DNA of 64,000 bases from an uncultured Arsenicibacter sp. GTDB taxonomy: Bacteria; Bacteroidota; Bacteroidia; Cytophagales; Spirosomataceae. The notes below the pieces were generated by a model. That model was not told the DNA's origin and searched no databases. It worked only from the letters and a program-made list of their open reading frames with translations. The stretch lies in assembly GCF_945952095.1 (NCBI RefSeq), contig NZ_CAMFHL010000001.1, forward strand, positions 1 to 64,000, written 5' to 3'. Position numbers and translations under genes: made by a program. Below, piece by piece: positions 25,441-33,496 of this stretch (within the stretch, counting starts at the first letter, position 1; the number at the start of each line of letters is the position of its first letter).

Positions 25441-25499
25441 GAGAAGGGATGTATCTGTATAAAACCAGAGGCCCTTTCTCCTGAAGAAGGGCTTTTTTT
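25441..25499 (+). promoter_or_regulatory. leu attenuator: antiterminator and terminator hairpins
   Basis: GAGAAGGG at 25441-25448 can pair with CCCTTTCTC at 25472-25480 with one bulged T. That second arm is also the left side of an intrinsic terminator, GCCCTTTCT (25471-25479) with AGAAGGGC (25485-25492), followed by seven T. The structures exclude each other. The first arm lies directly behind the leader-peptide stop codon, so a ribosome that finishes the peptide would cover it and allow termination. Confidence 0.8.
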
Positions 25500-25540
25500 G
25501 TGCCATCGTCAAACCAATCAAACCTAATTAATCAGGCAAC

Positions 25541-26680
25541 ATGAGCCAGCGAGTTTACATTTTCGACACAACCCTGCGAGACGGCGAACAAGTGCCGGGC
25601 TGCCAGTTAACAACCGAAGAAAAAGTTGTAGTCGCTAAAGAACTGGAAAGGCTGGGCGTTGATATTATCGAGGCCGGTTTCCCGATTTCGAGCCCCGGTG
25701 ATTTCCGGTCGGTGGTCGAGATTTCAAAGGCAGTAACCAATCCACGGGTTTGTGCCTTATCCCGCGCCGTTCAGGGTGATATTGATGCCGCAGCAGAGGC
25801 CCTGAAAAGTGCCAAACTAGGCCGTATTCATACCGGAATTGGTTCATCAGACATTCACATCCGGAACAAATTCAACAGCACCCGCGATAAAGTTCTGGAG
25901 CAGGGCGTTGCTGCCGTTAAATACGCCCGGAACCTGATCGACGATGTGGAGTTCTACGCCGAAGATGCCGGCCGTGCGGATCTGGAGTTTCTGGCCCGCC
26001 TTACGGAAGCCGTTATTGCGGCCGGTGCTACCGTGGTAAATATTCCGGATACAACCGGCTATTGCCTGCCGGAACAATACGGTGCGAAGATCCAGTACCT
26101 GTTCAACAATGTACCGAACATTGATAAGGCTATTATCTCCATTCACTGCCACAACGATCTTGGTCTGGCGACAGCCAACTCGCTGGCCGGTATCACCAAC
26201 GGCGCCCGCCAGGTCGAAGTAACGATCAACGGAATCGGGGAACGTGCCGGTAATACGTCGCTCGAAGAGGTGGTTATGGCGCTGAAAGTACACAAGGATT
26301 TAGGGCTCGAAACAGGTATTGATACCACGCGCCTCTTCCCTGTCAGCAATCTGGTGTCACAAATGATGCGGATGCCGGTACAGGCAAATAAAGCCATCGT
26401 CGGCCGGAATGCCTTTGCTCACTCATCGGGCATTCACCAGGATGGCTTCCTGAAACACGCTGAAAACTACGAAATCATGAACCCGCATGATGTCGGCGTT
26501 CCTGAATCATCCATCGTACTGACCGCCCGCAGCGGCCGCCACGCGCTGAAACACCGCCTTGAGCTCCTGGGCTTCCGGTATGACAAGCCAACCCTCGATG
26601 GCATCTACAAGCGTTTCCTCGACATGGCTGATGTCCGTAAGCAGGTAAACGATAAAGACCTGATGGAACTGGTTCGTTAA
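25541..26680 (+). CDS. leuA: 2-isopropylmalate synthase, short form without regulatory domain
   Basis: This is a DRE-TIM metallolyase that condenses acetyl-CoA with 2-oxoisovalerate, the first committed step of leucine synthesis. The metal and catalytic motifs are DTTLRDGEQVPGC (residues 9-21), EAGFPISSPGD, and SIHCHNDLGLATANS with the metal-binding His pair. NGIGERAGNTSLEEVVMAL is the second family signature. The protein ends at 379 residues, so the C-terminal leucine-binding LeuA dimer domain of the usual enzyme of about 510 residues is absent. A related acyl transferase such as homocitrate or citramalate synthase is possible by sequence. The leu-type attenuator in front and the neighbouring leuB favour LeuA. 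Confidence 0.88.
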   Translation: MSQRVYIFDTTLRDGEQVPGCQLTTEEKVVVAKELERLGVDIIEAGFPISSPGDFRSVVEISKAVTNPRVCALSRAVQGDIDAAAEALKSAKLGRIHTGIGSSDIHIRNKFNSTRDKVLEQGVAAVKYARNLIDDVEFYAEDAGRADLEFLARLTEAVIAAGATVVNIPDTTGYCLPEQYGAKIQYLFNNVPNIDKAIISIHCHNDLGLATANSLAGITNGARQVEVTINGIGERAGNTSLEEVVMALKVHKDLGLETGIDTTRLFPVSNLVSQMMRMPVQANKAIVGRNAFAHSSGIHQDGFLKHAENYEIMNPHDVGVPESSIVLTARSGRHALKHRLELLGFRYDKPTLDGIYKRFLDMADVRKQVNDKDLMELVR

Positions 26681-26704
26681 TACTGAACCGTATCCGTACA
26701 AGAC

Positions 26705-26737
26705 AAAAATCCCGGCCTGTCAGGACCGGGATTTTTG
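26705..26737 (+). terminator. Rho-independent terminator after leuA
   Basis: AAAAATCCCGG and CCGGGATTTTT form a perfect stem around a ten-base loop. The T-rich right side is the termination run. Confidence 0.9.
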
Positions 26738-26797
26738 TGTATATTAGGGTAAACAAAACGCTTGCACACACGGTTCTCACCCGAAAAACCAACTTGT

Positions 26798-27268
26798 ATG
26801 GCACGACCAAACCTTCAGTTAATTGACGCCCTCCGCCGTACGGCCCGTAAGCTGAAAGAGGGCGCTCCCTATCAGTGGGGGCATATGGGCGGCTGCAACT
26901 GCGGCAATCTGGCCCAGGAACTCACCCGGCTAAATAAAGATCAGATTCATGCTTACGCTATGCAGCGTTACGGCGACTGGAACGAGCAGGTGGATGACTA
27001 CTGCACCACCAGCCAGATGCCGATTGACCTGGTCATCAGCGAAATGCTGGGAGCAGGCCTTATGCTGGAAGACTTGAAACATCTGGAAAAGCTCTCGGAC
27101 CGGGATATTCTGAAGCGGCTGCCGGCCGACCGGCGCTACCTGAAGCATAATCTCCGCGACGATGTGGTGCTATATATGAATGAGTGGGCCAACCTGCTGG
27201 AAGAACAGCTGCTTGCCCGCATTCAGCTCCCGCAAAGTGTGCTGGAACCGGCACCGGTCACCGCCTGA
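26798..27268 (+). CDS. Conserved protein of unknown function with a Cys-Asn-Cys motif
   Basis: I do not recognise a characterised family. The protein has 156 residues and is mostly helical. The most striking feature is GGCNCGNLAQELT near residue 34, with two Cys separated by one Asn, followed by a pair of further Cys in DDYCTTSQMP only as a single residue; together they might bind a metal. The second half (ADRRYLKHNLRDDVVLYMNEWANLLEEQL) looks like an amphipathic helix bundle. The ATG at 26798 is preferred to an in-frame ATT/ATG-type start at 26762 because the conserved-looking region begins MARPNLQL. Similar proteins seem widespread in Cytophagales. It converges on yraN with a 3-bp gap. Confidence 0.7.
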   Translation: MARPNLQLIDALRRTARKLKEGAPYQWGHMGGCNCGNLAQELTRLNKDQIHAYAMQRYGDWNEQVDDYCTTSQMPIDLVISEMLGAGLMLEDLKHLEKLSDRDILKRLPADRRYLKHNLRDDVVLYMNEWANLLEEQLLARIQLPQSVLEPAPVTA

Positions 27269-27271
27269 CAA

Positions 27272-27625
27272 TCAGCAAAACGCATCTTCGATATGTTTAA
27301 CTTCGACATTGTTGCCGTTGATCGTGACGGCAATAATGTCGAACCGGACATCGTATTGCCAGTTTTTGGCGAAAATGTAGTGTTCGGCTACCCGCATAAT
27401 GAGCTTAGCCTTGGTGTAGGAAACAAACTCTTCCGGCAGGCCGTAGCTGAGGTTTGTGCGGGTCTTTACCTCCGCAAAAATAATCATCTTCCCCTTACGG
27501 GCGATCAGATCAATCTCGGCATGGTGATGCCGGTAATTTCGCTCCAGAATCAGGTAATCCTGCCGTTCGAGGTAGCTGGCGGCAAGGGTCTCACCTTCGC
27601 GGCCCGTGTTGTTGTGTTCAGCCAT
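27272..27625 (-). CDS. YraN family protein (UPF0102, endonuclease-like fold)
   Basis: This is a 117-residue protein of the YraN/UPF0102 family, which has a restriction-endonuclease-like fold and an unknown cellular role, perhaps linked to DNA repair or replication. The family pattern is clear: GREGETLAASYLERQ, then LERNYRHHHAEIDLIARKG and IIFAEVKTR, giving the Glu ... Asp ... Glu-x-Lys active-site set. The ATG at 27625 starts the conserved MAEHNNTG; a reading frame from 27661 would begin within the terminator of the neighbouring gene. Confidence 0.92.
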   Translation of the reverse strand: MAEHNNTGREGETLAASYLERQDYLILERNYRHHHAEIDLIARKGKMIIFAEVKTRTNLSYGLPEEFVSYTKAKLIMRVAEHYIFAKNWQYDVRFDIIAVTINGNNVEVKHIEDAFC

Positions 27626-27672
27626 AAAAAAGAAAAAGCCCTCTCCATACCGGTCAGGCACAGAGAGGGCTT
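27626..27672 (-). terminator. Terminator of the small membrane-protein gene (minus strand)
   Basis: Read on the minus strand, AAGCCCTCTC (27663-27672) and GAGAGGGCTT (27637-27646) form a stem, followed by a T-rich run that reaches the yraN start. It separates the small gene at 27685 from yraN. Confidence 0.75.
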
Positions 27673-27684
27673 GCGTGTATAGTG

Positions 27685-27885
27685 TTACGAATCAGATTTC
27701 TGACTCGCCCGGAAGCTCAGCAGCATCCCCCCCGCAAACACCAGAAAAACGATGCCGGTATACAGGTTGATTTTGCTGCCATCGGCTATTTTACTTTCGC
27801 CAAACGAAGCCACTACTACAATCAGTCCAACGATCAGGAAGAACAACCCGATAACAAAGCGAAGGTCGAATAAACTCGGTTTCAT
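27685..27885 (-). CDS. Small two-helix membrane protein
   Basis: This 66-residue protein has two hydrophobic segments: FVIGLFFLIVGLIVVVASFG (about residues 10-29) and LYTGIVFLVFAGGMLLSF (about 41-58). The charged ends suggest that both termini are cytoplasmic. It does not match a family whose function I know. Support for it being a real gene is the good coding pattern, the ATG at 27885, a dedicated terminator downstream, and its place 33 bp after the symporter gene in the same direction. It may be cotranscribed with the symporter. Confidence 0.7.
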   Translation of the reverse strand: MKPSLFDLRFVIGLFFLIVGLIVVVASFGESKIADGSKINLYTGIVFLVFAGGMLLSFRASQKSDS

Positions 27886-27918
27886 GTCGTAATTAATTTT
27901 GAATGAGACAATTGTCGG

Positions 27919-29580
27919 TTATAAAAAGATCAGGTTCAGCGCCAGTGTCAGGGCGATAACGATGGCTGCCAGGAACATCGGGTTCTGGAGTATCGTCTTA
28001 TAATTCGCATCCGGCTTCGGCGTCAGGCTATAGACCAGCCCGACCAGTTCTTTTTCATCCTTCTTCTCGGTGAACAGACTAATGACATACGTTGCAACGA
28101 AGCAAACGATCCAGGCGAGGCTGGCAATCATAAAGTTCTGACTCATAGACGAAGAAAACTCGTGCAGGTTACCCATCCACGCACCTTTTCCTTCGGCAAG
28201 TGTCAGGCCGTGGGTAGCAGCAGCAGCCAGTGTACCCAGCAACAGACCCCAGAAAGCACCGTTAGCGGTTGTTTTGCGCCAGAACATACCTAAAGCAAAC
28301 GTGGCAAACAACGGAGCATTTACGAAGCCGAAAACCAGCTGCAGGTAGTCCATGATGTTGTTAAAAGCCGTGGCCAGATAGGCCGCTCCGATCGATGCCA
28401 CAATCCCGAAAATGGTCGCCATTTTGCCCATCCGCAGGTAGTGTTCATCGCTGGCATTTTTGTTAATATACGCCTGATAGATATCAAACGTCCAGACGGT
28501 GTTGAAAGCCGTTACGTTGCCGGCCATTCCCGACATAAACGACGCAATCAGGGCCGTCAGACCGACACCCAGCAAACCGGTCGGATAGAAGCTCGACAGC
28601 ATCGACGGAATCACAAGGTCATAGTTCAGCGAACTGCCATCGGGCTTCATCGGAATCTGGTAGTCGCCACCCATGGTTTGCAGGGCAATAGCGATAACCC
28701 CGGGCAGGATAACCACAAACGGGATAAACATTTTCGGAATGGCGGCAATCAACGGGGTCCGCTGCGCCTCCGACATGTTTTTGGCGATCATGGCCCGCTG
28801 TACGACAAGGAAGTCCGTACACCAGTAGCCAAACGATAACACAAAGCCCAGCCCAAACAGCATACTGCCAAGGTCGACGCCCATCGGGTTTTCTTCCGGC
28901 GAGCCCATATACCGCCACGTACTGGTCATTTTAGGGCTCAGGTTCTGCACAACGCCTTCCCAGCCGCCAATTTTATCGAGCCCGATAAACACGACCGGCG
29001 CAATGCCCAGCACAATCAGGAAAAACTGTAATACTTCGTTATACACCGCACTCGTCAGCCCGCCGAGCAGGGTATACACCATCACAATGGCCGCCGCCAG
29101 AAAGATTGACGCGTTGAAATCCCAGCCCAGAATCGATTCCAGCAGCAGGGCCAAAGCGTATAGCGAAATCCCCGACGAAAAAATGGTCATGGCCGCAAAA
29201 CTGATGGCATTCAGCCCGCGTGTTTTTTCATCGAAGCGCAGGGCAAGGTATTCAGGCACCGACCGCGCACGGCTGCCGTAGTAGAACGGCATCATAAAAA
29301 CGCCCAGAAATACCATGGCCGGAATAGCCCCTACCCAGTAGAAATGGCTGGTCATGATGCCGTATTTAGCACCCGAAGCGCCCATCCCGATCAGTTCCTG
29401 GGCCCCCAGGTTGGCCGAGACAAAAGCCAGCGACGTGATCCAGAGCGGAATCGAGCGGTCGCTCATCAGGAAATCGTTACTCGTTTTTACGGTACGTTTA
29501 ATCAGAAAGCCAATCCCCAGCACGAACACGAAGTAGATGAGGATGATCAGATAGTCAAGAAGTCCAAGGTCAATATGCAT
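27919..29580 (-). CDS. Sodium:solute symporter (SSS/SGLT family)
   Basis: This is a sodium-coupled transporter of 553 residues with about 14 hydrophobic segments. The family pattern includes ASGAKYGIMTSHFYWVGAIP, RSVPEYLALRFD (the SSS signature region near residue 105), YTLLGGLTSAVYNEVLQFF and YWCTDFLVVQRAMIAKNM. Sugars are frequent substrates in Bacteroidota versions (SGLT-like, often next to sugar catabolic genes), but there is no such neighbour to guide the choice here. The ATG at 29580 is chosen; an in-frame TTG three codons upstream is unlikely. CutC lies 54 bp further on in the same direction. Confidence 0.92.
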   Translation of the reverse strand: MHIDLGLLDYLIILIYFVFVLGIGFLIKRTVKTSNDFLMSDRSIPLWITSLAFVSANLGAQELIGMGASGAKYGIMTSHFYWVGAIPAMVFLGVFMMPFYYGSRARSVPEYLALRFDEKTRGLNAISFAAMTIFSSGISLYALALLLESILGWDFNASIFLAAAIVMVYTLLGGLTSAVYNEVLQFFLIVLGIAPVVFIGLDKIGGWEGVVQNLSPKMTSTWRYMGSPEENPMGVDLGSMLFGLGFVLSFGYWCTDFLVVQRAMIAKNMSEAQRTPLIAAIPKMFIPFVVILPGVIAIALQTMGGDYQIPMKPDGSSLNYDLVIPSMLSSFYPTGLLGVGLTALIASFMSGMAGNVTAFNTVWTFDIYQAYINKNASDEHYLRMGKMATIFGIVASIGAAYLATAFNNIMDYLQLVFGFVNAPLFATFALGMFWRKTTANGAFWGLLLGTLAAAATHGLTLAEGKGAWMGNLHEFSSSMSQNFMIASLAWIVCFVATYVISLFTEKKDEKELVGLVYSLTPKPDANYKTILQNPMFLAAIVIALTLALNLIFL

Positions 29581-29634
29581 GAAAAACAAAGGGTTAAAGT
29601 GATACAGGTTTATGTTTCATCAAGGTAATGCTGC

Positions 29635-30366
29635 TTAAGGGTTGACCTGGCTGACCACCGCGTTAATAGCCGGGGCGTCGGCTTCTACGCGTTCATACTC
29701 GCCGAGGGAAGCGGAGGCCATCGATACGTTTGGCTGCCGGAATGTCATCGGGCTTTCGTCAATGCGTTTTCCGCTCAGGTGTAACGCATGGACACCGGCC
29801 TCTTTTAACAGAGTCGCATTTTGGGCGTTTACCCCTGCACCGGCCATGATTTCAATACGGCCGGCGGCGCGGCTAGCCAACTGTTCCAGCAACGGCAGAC
29901 CGGTTTTGACCGACGGTTGCTGGCCGGAGGTCAGAATGCGTTCGGCGCCGGTGCGGATCACGGCTTCCAGCGCTTCGAACGGCTCAACAGCCATGTCAAA
30001 AGCGCGGTGAAAGGTGACGCCCAATGGTTTCGCCTGGTCGACCAATATACGTGTGTTTTCTTCATCGACAGTTCCGTCGGGATTGAGTAGGCCCAGTACA
30101 ATCCCATCGGCACCCAGTTGCTTTGCCACGTCAATGTCGGCTTTCATTACCTCAATTTCGGTGGCTGAATACAAAAAATCGCCCCCGCGCGGACGAATCA
30201 TCACATAGATCGGAATCCGAAGCTGTTGCCGGGCTTGCTGAATCAGCCCTGCACTCGGGGTTGTGCCGCCCTCGCTGAACCCACCACACAATTCAATGCG
30301 CCCGGCGCCCGCTTCCTGAGCAGTCAGGCAGGCCGAAAGCGAAAAAGCACAAACTTCAATAGTCAT
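29635..30366 (-). CDS. cutC: CutC family protein (copper homeostasis)
   Basis: This 243-residue TIM-barrel protein belongs to the CutC family, first linked to copper tolerance and of uncertain biochemical role. The conserved stretches are EVCAFSLSACLTAQEAGAGR at the N-terminus, IELCGGFSEGGTTPS, VMIRPRGGDF, ADGIVLGLLNPDG, FHRAFDM and RILTSGQ. It lies upstream of the SSS symporter on the same strand, separated by 54 bp. The bases 30367-30539 upstream hold no gene that I can support. Confidence 0.9.
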   Translation of the reverse strand: MTIEVCAFSLSACLTAQEAGAGRIELCGGFSEGGTTPSAGLIQQARQQLRIPIYVMIRPRGGDFLYSATEIEVMKADIDVAKQLGADGIVLGLLNPDGTVDEENTRILVDQAKPLGVTFHRAFDMAVEPFEALEAVIRTGAERILTSGQQPSVKTGLPLLEQLASRAAGRIEIMAGAGVNAQNATLLKEAGVHALHLSGKRIDESPMTFRQPNVSMASASLGEYERVEADAPAINAVVSQVNP

Positions 30367-30539
30367 TCTGGTAATACGCTTATGAGATCGGAAATTAATA
30401 CGAAACGTGGAAATTATATGAAAAACGACACTTTAACCTTACGTAATCAGACAAATAAACTGGCTCCTACCCTGATTAGCAGCACAGATCAGGTGAAAGG
30501 TTCGTTATTCAGCTACGCTTTTTCCGGCTTTGTCGACAA

Positions 30540-30568
30540 CAAAAAAACGCTCCTTTCGGGAGCGTTTC
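30540..30568 (-). terminator. Terminator of prfB (minus strand)
   Basis: On the minus strand AAACGCTCCC and GGAGCGTTT form a hairpin with a short GAAA-type loop, followed by seven T. It lies 29 bp after the prfB stop codon. Confidence 0.88.
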
Positions 30569-30596
30569 TCATGCTGTATGCTAACTTTCGGGGCCA

Positions 30597-31674
30597 TTAC
30601 CCTTGTTCAAGCAGATAGGCCTTGATAAAACCGTCGATATCGCCGTCCAGCACCGCGTCGGTATTCGAGGTCTGGAAACCGGTGCGGTGGTCTTTCACAC
30701 GGCGGTCGTCAAGTACGTAGCTGCGGATCTGCGACCCCCATTCGATTTTTTTCTTACCGGCTTCCACTTCGGCACGGGCCGCGTTCCGCTTCTCCACCTC
30801 AATCTGATACAGTTTCGATTTCAGGAGGCGGATCGCCACTTCCTTGTTTTGTAACTGGCTCCGTTCCTGCTGGCATTCGATAATAATACCGGATGGTTTA
30901 TGGCGCAGCCGCACAGCCGTTTCAACCTTGTTTACGTTCTGCCCGCCGGCACCACCCGACCGGAACGTATCCCAGTCGATATCGGCCAGATTCACCTCAA
31001 TCTCGATCGAATCATCGACCAGCGGATAGGCAAACACCGAGGCAAACGACGTATGGCGGCGCGCATTCGAGTCGAACGGCGACACGCGTACAAGCCGGTG
31101 AACCCCGTTTTCGGACTTCAGGTAGCCATAGGCCAGCGGACCGTCTACTTCAATCGTCGCCGACTTAATCCCGGCCGTATCGCCGTCCTGGTAATCGACC
31201 TGCTTCACCGTATAACCGTGTTTTTCGGCCCAGCGCAGGTACATCCGGTAAAGCATATCGGCCCAGTCCTGGCTTTCGGTTCCGCCCGCGCCCGAGTTAA
31301 TTTCGAGTACGGCTCCCAGCTGATCCTCTTCATTGCTGAGCATTTTTTTCAGCTCCAGTTCTTCGAGGGCTACTACGAAACTACGGGCATCGGCGTCGAC
31401 TTCCTCTTCGGTAACATCCCCTGCCTCGTAAAACTCAAACAGCGTTTCGAGGTCACCCAACCGGGCATCTATCTTGTCATATCCGCCTACCCATCCTTTC
31501 AGGGAGCGGACTTGTTTCATGGTATTTTCGGCCCGCTCGGCGTCGGTCCAGAATTCAGGCTGAAACGTCTGCTGTTCCAGCTCTTTCAGGTGTTCTTTCT
31601 TGTTATCGTAGTCAAAGATACCCCCTCAGGGCCTCTACTCTGGCCCTCAAGTCTTTCAACTGCTCAGTTGTCAT
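30597..31674 (-). CDS. prfB: Peptide chain release factor 2, with programmed +1 frameshift
   Basis: RF2 releases finished proteins at UGA and UAA codons. The gene is in two frames. Frame 1 starts at the ATG at 31674 and encodes MTTEQLKDLRARVEALRGYL, then meets an in-frame TGA at 31612-31614. The site reads AGGGGGTATCTTTGAC, identical to the classic E. coli prfB autoregulatory site: an internal Shine-Dalgarno, then CTT TGA C. A +1 slip at CTTT continues in the second frame from GAC at 31613 and gives a product of about 358 residues. The second part has the stop-reading motif SPF in VRVSPFDSN and the catalytic GGQ in RSGGAGGQNVNK near residue 240. Annotation from the second frame alone would miss the N-terminus. 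Confidence 0.95.
31612..31634 (-). promoter_or_regulatory. prfB +1 programmed frameshift site
   Basis: On the minus strand the sequence is AGGGGG, TAT, CTT, TGA, C. The purine run acts as an internal Shine-Dalgarno three bases before the CTT slip codon, and TGA at 31612-31614 is read slowly when RF2 is low, which allows the shift. Confidence 0.93.
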
Positions 31675-31776
31675 GAACTTGTCAATTAATGAATTGTGAA
31701 TGAGCCCGTGAGCGGATACTGCCCGCCAAAGGCCCTGCAAAGATAGAACAAAAGAGAGGGCGGTAGTTGTTTCGGG

Positions 31777-31803
31777 CGAAATCAACTTTTACCGTTACCT
31801 TTG
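31777..31803 (+). promoter_or_regulatory. Promoter candidate for lpdA
   Basis: TACCTTTG at 31796-31803 is an exact match to TAnnTTTG. A TTG lies at 31777-31779, but the spacing of 16 is shorter than usual. The start codon is 56 bases downstream. Confidence 0.5.
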
Positions 31804-31859
31804 TGTTGCTCAAGTATAGCATTGTCCATTTTACATTCTTCACAATACATTAGCTAAAA

Positions 31860-33257
31860 ATGGCTTCACAATACGATGTAATTGTCGTCGGTAGCGGACC
31901 TGGTGGTTATGTAGCCGCCATTCGGGCCTCGCAGTTAGGATTGAAAACAGCCGTCATCGAGCGTGAAAACTTAGGCGGTATCTGTCTGAACTGGGGCTGT
32001 ATTCCCACAAAAGCCCTGCTTAAAAGCGCACAGGTGTTTGAGTACATCAAACATTCTAAGGATTACGGAATCACCGTAGGCGACGCCAATGCTGATTTTA
32101 GTGCCGTAATTAAACGTAGCCGGGGAGTCGCCGACAGCATGAGCAAAGGCGTACAGTTCCTGATGCGGAAAAATAAAATTGATGTGATCAATGGCACGGG
32201 CAAAGTAAAGCCCGGCAAAAAAGTAGAGGTGACCGAAAAAGACGGCAAAGCCACTACCTACGATGCCAAACACATCATTATTGCCACCGGTGGCCGCGCC
32301 CGTCAACTGCCGGCTGTCCCGATTGATGGCCAGAAAGTGATTGAGTACCGCAAAGCCATGTCGCTCGAAAAACGCCCGGATTCTATGCTGGTCATTGGTT
32401 CAGGTGCGATCGGCGTTGAGTTTGCGTATGTATACGCCAGCATGGGCACAAAGGTGACCATCATCGAGTTTATGCCGAACATTGTTCCGGTTGAAGACGA
32501 GGACATCTCGAAAGAACTGGCCAAGCAATATAAAAAGCTGGGTGTTGAGATCCACACGAAATCGGAAGTAACGAAGGTGGATACCAGCGGCAATGGTTGC
32601 AAAGTATTCGTAAAAACGCCGGACGGAGAGAAAACATTTGATGTCGATGTAGTCTTGTCGGCAGCGGGTGTGATCGCCAACATCGAAAACATCGGCCTCG
32701 AAGAAACCGGCATCAGCACCGACCGCGGCAAAATCGTTACGGACGACTACTACCGTACCAACGTTGACGGCTACTACGCCATCGGCGACTGTACGAAAGG
32801 TCAGGCACTGGCACACGTGGCATCGGCAGAAGCTATCATCTGTATCGAAAAAATCGCCGGTCTGCCACACGTAGAGCCGTTGAACTACAATAACATCCCG
32901 GGCTGTACGTACTGTACGCCTGAAATTGCCTCAGTTGGTTATACGGAGAAAGCCGCCCGCGAAGCCGGTTATGAGATCAAAGTGGGTAAATTCCCATTCT
33001 CAGCATCAGGCAAGGCAAAGGCATCAGGTGCGCCGGAAGGCTTCGTAAAAGTGATTTTCGACGCGAAATACGGTGAGTGGTTAGGTGCTCACATGATCGG
33101 ATACAACGTAACGGAGATGATTGCCGAAGTAGTGGCAGCCCGTCGTCTGGAAACAACCGGCCATGAAATTCTGAAAGCGGTTCACCCCCACCCAACCATG
33201 TCGGAAGCGATCAAAGACGCCACCGAAGCCGCCTACGACGAAGCGATCCACCTGTAG
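31860..33257 (+). CDS. lpdA: Dihydrolipoyl dehydrogenase
   Basis: This FAD enzyme (E3) reoxidises the lipoyl groups of the 2-oxo acid dehydrogenase complexes and passes electrons to NAD. The FAD-binding GSGPGGYVAAIRA is at residues 11-23. The redox-active disulfide lies in GGICLNWGCIPTKA (Cys42 and Cys47). The NAD-binding motif is IGSGAIGVEFAYVYASMG, and the C-terminal His-Glu pair of the dimer interface lies in HPHPTMSEAIKDA. The length of 465 residues is normal. It stands alone without E1 or E2 genes. Its TAG stop codon coincides with the start of a tandem repeat block. Confidence 0.95.
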   Translation: MASQYDVIVVGSGPGGYVAAIRASQLGLKTAVIERENLGGICLNWGCIPTKALLKSAQVFEYIKHSKDYGITVGDANADFSAVIKRSRGVADSMSKGVQFLMRKNKIDVINGTGKVKPGKKVEVTEKDGKATTYDAKHIIIATGGRARQLPAVPIDGQKVIEYRKAMSLEKRPDSMLVIGSGAIGVEFAYVYASMGTKVTIIEFMPNIVPVEDEDISKELAKQYKKLGVEIHTKSEVTKVDTSGNGCKVFVKTPDGEKTFDVDVVLSAAGVIANIENIGLEETGISTDRGKIVTDDYYRTNVDGYYAIGDCTKGQALAHVASAEAIICIEKIAGLPHVEPLNYNNIPGCTYCTPEIASVGYTEKAAREAGYEIKVGKFPFSASGKAKASGAPEGFVKVIFDAKYGEWLGAHMIGYNVTEMIAEVVAARRLETTGHEILKAVHPHPTMSEAIKDATEAAYDEAIHL

Positions 33258-33391
33258 ACTATGATTGGTGTGATTGAATGATAAAGTGATTTCTTTCCAC
33301 GGACTATGATTGGTGCGATTAAATGATAAAGTGATTTCTTTCCACGGATTATGGTTGGTGTGATTGGATGATTAAGTGATTTTTTTGGGGA
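33257..33391. repeat. Three tandem 45-bp repeats after lpdA
   Basis: Units begin at 33257, 33302 and 33347, each starting GA(C/T)TATG(A/G)TTGGTG and containing GTGATTTCTTTCC or a variant. Units 1 and 2 are nearly identical; unit 3 has diverged. There are no spacers, so this is not a CRISPR array. Related sequence in inverted orientation lies at 33497-33536, at the end of pseC. Confidence 0.85.
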
Positions 33392-33452
33392 CAGGATTAC
33401 ATGATTAACAGGATTACCGAAAGAAATCCTGTTAATCATGTAATCCTGTCCC
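33388..33452. repeat. Perfect 28-bp inverted repeat (possible bidirectional terminator) between lpdA and pseC
   Basis: The arms 33388-33415 and 33425-33452 are perfectly complementary (GGGACAGGATTACATG ... and its mirror), with a 9-base loop. There is a T run before the left arm (33381-33386) but only three T after the right arm. Similar CAGGATT units occur downstream of the haloperoxidase-like gene at 5033-5069. It may end transcription from both converging genes. Confidence 0.8.
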
Positions 33453-33496
33453 TTTCTCAGGCCGTATTAGTTCAGCTCTGTTATTGCTATCTATAA

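Noticed and set aside
30403..30618. A plus-strand frame starting MKNDTLTLRNQTNKLAPT, between cutC and prfB
   Set aside because: It runs through the prfB terminator hairpin and into the antisense of prfB, and has no promoter. A short leader-like peptide is not excluded, but support is lacking.
30900..31676. Plus-strand open frame of 258 codons
   Set aside because: It is the antisense of prfB, including its frameshift region.
33257..33391. Possible CRISPR array in the 45-bp repeats
   Set aside because: The units are directly adjacent with no spacers, and no cas gene is in the window.
33233..33439. Minus-strand frame with three 15-residue repeats (RGKKSLYH...) over the lpdA tail
   Set aside because: The repeats are the translated 45-bp DNA repeats, the unit length being a multiple of three by chance. 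It overlaps lpdA and has no conserved start.
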